Below are positions 59,921 through 64,000 of a DNA stretch of 64,000 nt, piece after piece. The DNA is taken from assembly GCF_005239225.2 (NCBI RefSeq), contig NC_133294.1, positions 20,721,631-20,785,630 of the forward strand. The letters are read 5' to 3'. The notes beneath the pieces are model-generated. The model was not told where the DNA came from. It made no database searches and saw only the letters and a program-made list of their open reading frames with translations. The position numbers and the translations under genes were made by a program. How positions within the stretch are numbered: position 1 is the stretch's first letter; each line of letters starts with the position of its first letter. Source of the stretch: Populus alba. Its lineage: Eukaryota; Streptophyta; Magnoliopsida; Malpighiales; Salicaceae.

Positions 59921-61984
59921 GCATTTTTTGTAAAATCTATATAATCAACTCCCCTTCAAGTTATATCAGATCCTCCTCACCGATTAGAACCTTCAGTGCT
60001 TACAAACTCGGTAGCATCATCACCACAATTTAGAAAGCTCATTTTAGGACACCATCACAAGCAAGTAGCTGAGCTTATTAGGGGTTGTTATAGACCCTAT
60101 ATCCCTTTCTTTATTTATTGAGTTTCCTAGTTTTTTGTTTTTTTTGGAAAAAAAGAATTTTGTACTTTTTCAAGAATTTATTTCATAGTGATTTATATTT
60201 CTAATTTCACTTAAATCTTTTAGGTTGACTTGATTTAGACAATTTTTTTTAATGATTAGATTTTATTTTTTTTTTGATAAATTTTCCAACACTAGATATT
60301 TAAGGTGGTTTGTTTTGTTGTTGTTTTTTTTTTTTTTTACTTTATTTTTTATAATAAATTTTTTAACCATTCATTTTCCTATATGAGTAAGCAAACATTG
60401 TACCCTAATTGTTTAGTGTTCAAATACTCAAAAGAACCACACATAGGCTAATTTATGAATCAAGATGCCTTTATTTCTAGAGGTTTGGACAATTAAAATT
60501 AAGAAAAAAACACTAAAATATTTGATGATTCTTCAAGGTGTTTCTCTATTTATATGAATAGTGAAGCACTTTAACTTTGTTTTATTTTATCCCTTTTTAA
60601 TTAAACTTTGCCCTTATATTTTTGGTTATTTTTTTATTTAATTCTTTTTTTTTTATCTAATTTCATTAGATGAAGTTTAAGATTGTAGTAGAAAGAAAAA
60701 AATAAAAAAGAGAGGACCACAATATAAAAAAAAAAAAAAAGAGAAAATTCGTGATCATTCCCAAATTATCAACCTTTTTATTTTGATTCAAAAGTTTAAT
60801 TTCCAGTTCTTAGGTAAAGAGACGAGAGAAAAAGTCATTGAAAAACAAGAGAAAAGAGAGAAAGTTAACTGTCATCAAGATTTCAACATAGAAAATGATA
60901 ATTTTGGTGTCAACGAGTTCCTTTCAACAAAAAAAGTTTGATACTGGTGATTTTTTGCCTTCATCTTATTACTGTATATGCCTTGTAACCAATTTATTTA
61001 TTACACACAGCACTAACTTTTTCACATAAAAGCATATTTATTATTAATATAGGTATTTTTTATTTTTAATATTAATTTATATTTGATTAATAAATCAAAT
61101 ATTTGATTAATGGATCTAGAATAAAGATCTCCCTTAGAACAAATATGTTTTGTAAAGAAAAATAAAAAGTGGATATAATTATGAGATTCTTAATGCATCA
61201 AAGCATTGCTCTTAAATGTTCTTAATCGATGCTCTATTAAAACTGGATATTAAGTAGAGTAGTTGAAACTGATGCATATTATGCTCTTTTTTTTATGAAA
61301 TAAGACGTTTATTCTTATAAGCTTGGGTATAAAAGATACCTATAACTAATATATAGGTACTTGCAGATGACATGTACATTGAATTGAACTGTATGAGAAT
61401 TCTATATAAAGAAATCATTTGTATCTATGGAAAAACTCACATGATAGTTATGTAAGAAATCCTTAAACTTTAGATATCTAAGTTATCTTATATAGAAAAT
61501 ATTATATTTTGATTCTAACTACACATTGTCCTAATCAAGGGTAATAAATGGGCAGATATTGTGTATAACATGACAGAATTATATGAAGATATTTAAATGA
61601 TTAAGAAAGGATTCAACATTTTAGGTAAATTAAAAATGTTTCATATGTTCTCAAATAATATTAATTGTAAAATCCTTATGCAATATGGAATAAGATTTGA
61701 AAAAAGATGGTCATTTATTATGGTGTTGAGAACAAACACGATTTGATAAAGCAAACATATTTTATGCTGTAATGTCTAATTAGAACATTCTTGATGAATG
61801 GATAATAATTATATATATTGCAAAACTTATCATTGAAAGGTTAAGTCAAACCACGTAAAACTTTTATAATATTTAAAGATCATGACTCGCTACTAGATTT
61901 GCACTTGATCTTTAAATATAAAACAATAAATTATTAAATTAATAGTGAATTAAATAGTTTAATTTATTTAATCTTATTTTATTT

Positions 61985-62300
61985 AGGATTATAATTTATT
62001 TTTTGACCAACTTATTAGAAACCTATTGGATCACATATATTAAGAACCAATATTCATAAATTAAATAGTGATGATTAATCAAATGTGACTTGATTGTAAA
62101 TAAATTTTAAAGATTGAGAACTAAAAAGTAATTAATACAAAGGATTATAATTTTAAACCTAGAAAAATCAAGTAGGGGACAAAGTGTTAATTTGACATTT
62201 ATATAGTCATTAAGTTTTTTTCTATAAATAGAATGATATGCATCATATTTTTTTGTAGGTTAATATACAAAATGTATTGTACACACTTCACCTATAGAAA
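61985..62300 (+). repeat. LTR-like block, inverted partner at 63620-63995
   Basis: Contains 'gattaatcaaatgtgacttg', 'attgtaaataaattttaaag', 'aaatcaagtagggga' and a TATAAATA at 62223-62230. The reverse complement of 63620-63995 has the same motifs in the same order. The element may be copia-like with opposite insertions. Confidence 0.7.
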
Positions 62301-63342
62301 TAGAAAGAATAGAGAAAAGAAATAGCTAACACTCAAGTGAATTGCTGTTAGAGACCAGATAACTAAACAGTTTGTGGTTTGCAACAACTCTTCCTGTAAA
62401 AAGTTGATCAAACCTCAAAAAAAAAAAAAAGATATGATCTTCATGTTATCTTTAATTAAACTCTAAATGACCCTAAATTATCTAATGAGATCCTTAAAAC
62501 TCTAAAAAATTTTAAATTATTGTTTCTACTACAATCTAAGAGTTACAAGAAAGTCAACATATCTTGCTATAAAAAGTAGATTGAGTCTTGAGAAGTTTTG
62601 TAATTTTTGTTTTTTATTTTATTTTTAACCGATTTTTTGCTATTTTAAGGCTATAAATATGTTTTCAAGTTTCCAGCAACTTGAAGTTGCTGAAACTAGT
62701 AATTAGCAGACAACCCGTCGTTCGCTTATATGTGCATATGACTAACCTTCTTTTTTTGAGCTAGGAGCTAGGCTGACCCCTTTCTTTCTTTTTGGCAATC
62801 TAAGATTATTCACTAACTTCTCAATTTTAATATGGTTCTTAAATAATATTATAGGCTTTTATTAGAATATTAACAATTTAATTTAATTATTATACACATA
62901 AAATGAAAAATAATAATAAATTACTCATGAATATTTGTTTAAAATCAAATTTTTATTTTTAAAATTCTTAAATAGATTTTTGACATGATTTTATTACATA
63001 TATTATTTTAAAAAATCCTTAATCAAATACAAAATATGAAAACATTATTTATATATAATTTCTAACATGGTTTGACAAAGAGTTGTCATAGAGTTATTTA
63101 ATCAAAAAAATCAACTAATGAAAAATGAATGATGCCTTTTTAATTGGATTTATGAATGGTAGGGAAATGTTATTTGTTATTTACTAGGGTGTGTTCAAGC
63201 TTATGGTTGGATCACTCCTTTGAAAAATATTGATTTTTTTAGCTTTAAATTAATATTTTTTATGTTTTTATATCATTTTAATATGATGATATTTAAAATA
63301 ATTAAAAAAAAAATTATTTTAATGCATTTTCAAGTAAAAAGT

Positions 63343-64000
63343 GTTAGGTTTCTTGAAACATATACATGCAGTGGAAACGCTAAATCTAATTTTTTTTAGG
63401 AATCTTAAAGATCCTGTTAGACAAATCTAGAGTTATTTAGAGTTTGTGTAAAGATTACCTAAAGATCAAATGTTTTTTTTTTTTTTAACTTTGAATAAGT
63501 GCTTCAAGATTGGATTGCCGCAAACTATAAGGCGTCCAAGTGTCCGATTTCTAATAATAATTCACATGAATTATTAGTGAGAAATCTTTTTTAACTCTTT
63601 TAGTAGAAAATGATTGTTATATCTTAGAGTATTAGTTTTTTTTTTTTTAGGTATTTCTGTATTGTATTCTTATCACATTTTCTTTAAAAATAAAAGACAT
63701 AACATTCTATTTATAGAGAAATCTAAAAACCCTATAAATGATAAAATATCAATTTGTCATTTAAATAATATCACACATATTATTTTAGGATAATTCTTTA
63801 AATTTATTCAATCAAGTCCCTACTTGATTTTTTCAAGGTCTAGAATTATAATCTCCTATATTATTTACATTCTAGTCCTTAATTTCTAAAATTTATTTAC
63901 AATCAAATCACACTTGATTAATCATTTCATTTTAATTTTTGACCAATGGTTCTTATATGCGTGGCACATTAGGTTCTCTAATAAATTGACCCAAATATAA
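63343..64000 (-). repeat. LTR-like block in opposite orientation (runs off right edge)
   Basis: The plus strand begins TGTTAGGTTTCTTGAAAC at 63343. The minus-strand TATAAATA at 63715-63708 and the flanking motifs match the 61985-62300 block. The outer end lies beyond the window. Confidence 0.6.

Larger units (their letters stand above)
58428..64000. other. AT-rich right arm, repeats only
   Basis: No gene supported. It holds direct repeat copy 2 (59524-59920) and possible retroelement internal debris (about 61140-61800). Also present are two inverted LTR-like blocks (61985-62300 and 63343-64000) and a miniature-element fragment (63225-63350). Confidence 0.5.

Overview
The window is plant nuclear DNA from a woody eudicot, most likely Populus or a close Salicaceae relative. 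The genes have many short GT-AG introns, the intergenic DNA is very AT-rich, and an AT-rich miniature-element family that I recognise from poplar recurs. The organism call rests on pattern memory, not on a search. All exon junctions were read by eye. For each complete multi-exon gene, the joined exon lengths are a multiple of three and stay open to a stop codon.

Genes, left to right. (1) 62-1526, minus: 5' part of a TMEM135/Tim17-22-23-like membrane protein, running off the left edge. (2) 6699-14013, plus: an intact 18-exon meiotic synaptonemal-complex gene, ZYP1 (875 aa). (3) 16635-17054, minus: a 105-aa unrecognised protein with a coiled coil and a C-terminal anchor. (4) 21644-22410, minus: a CURLY FLAG LEAF1-like WW protein (217 aa). 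(5, 6) 32561-35477 and 36502-40645, minus: a tandem pair of sugar transport protein (STP) genes with identical exon layout. (7) 47062-48486, minus: a class-B LPAT (lysophosphatidate acyltransferase) gene that lacks the exon carrying the catalytic NHX4D motif. (8) 57405-58427, plus: a single-exon B3-domain protein.

The rest is mostly mobile DNA and its debris. A complete non-autonomous CACTA element lies at 30685-32199 with an AAC target duplication. A 905-bp hAT-type element at 43317-44221, with an imperfect 8-bp target duplication, carries a fragment resembling the first exon of a 14-3-3 gene. A second, decayed CACTA element starts at 49806; its transposase is split by Ty3/gypsy debris and cut off by an LTR-like repeat whose second copy lies just upstream of the LPAT gene. 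Other repeats are a nine-unit minisatellite with a 65-bp period, a 200-bp tandem duplication inside a miniature element, an inverted pair of LTR-like sequences near the right end, and a 14-kb-spaced direct repeat. A 500-base run of N marks an assembly gap at 44554-45053.

The genes do not form one pathway; this is an ordinary euchromatic plant neighbourhood. I see no convincing evidence of an undescribed multi-gene system. The best leads are local: the element carrying a gene fragment, the LPAT gene without its catalytic exon beside an LTR-like promoter, and one STP paralogue with two altered sugar-binding positions.
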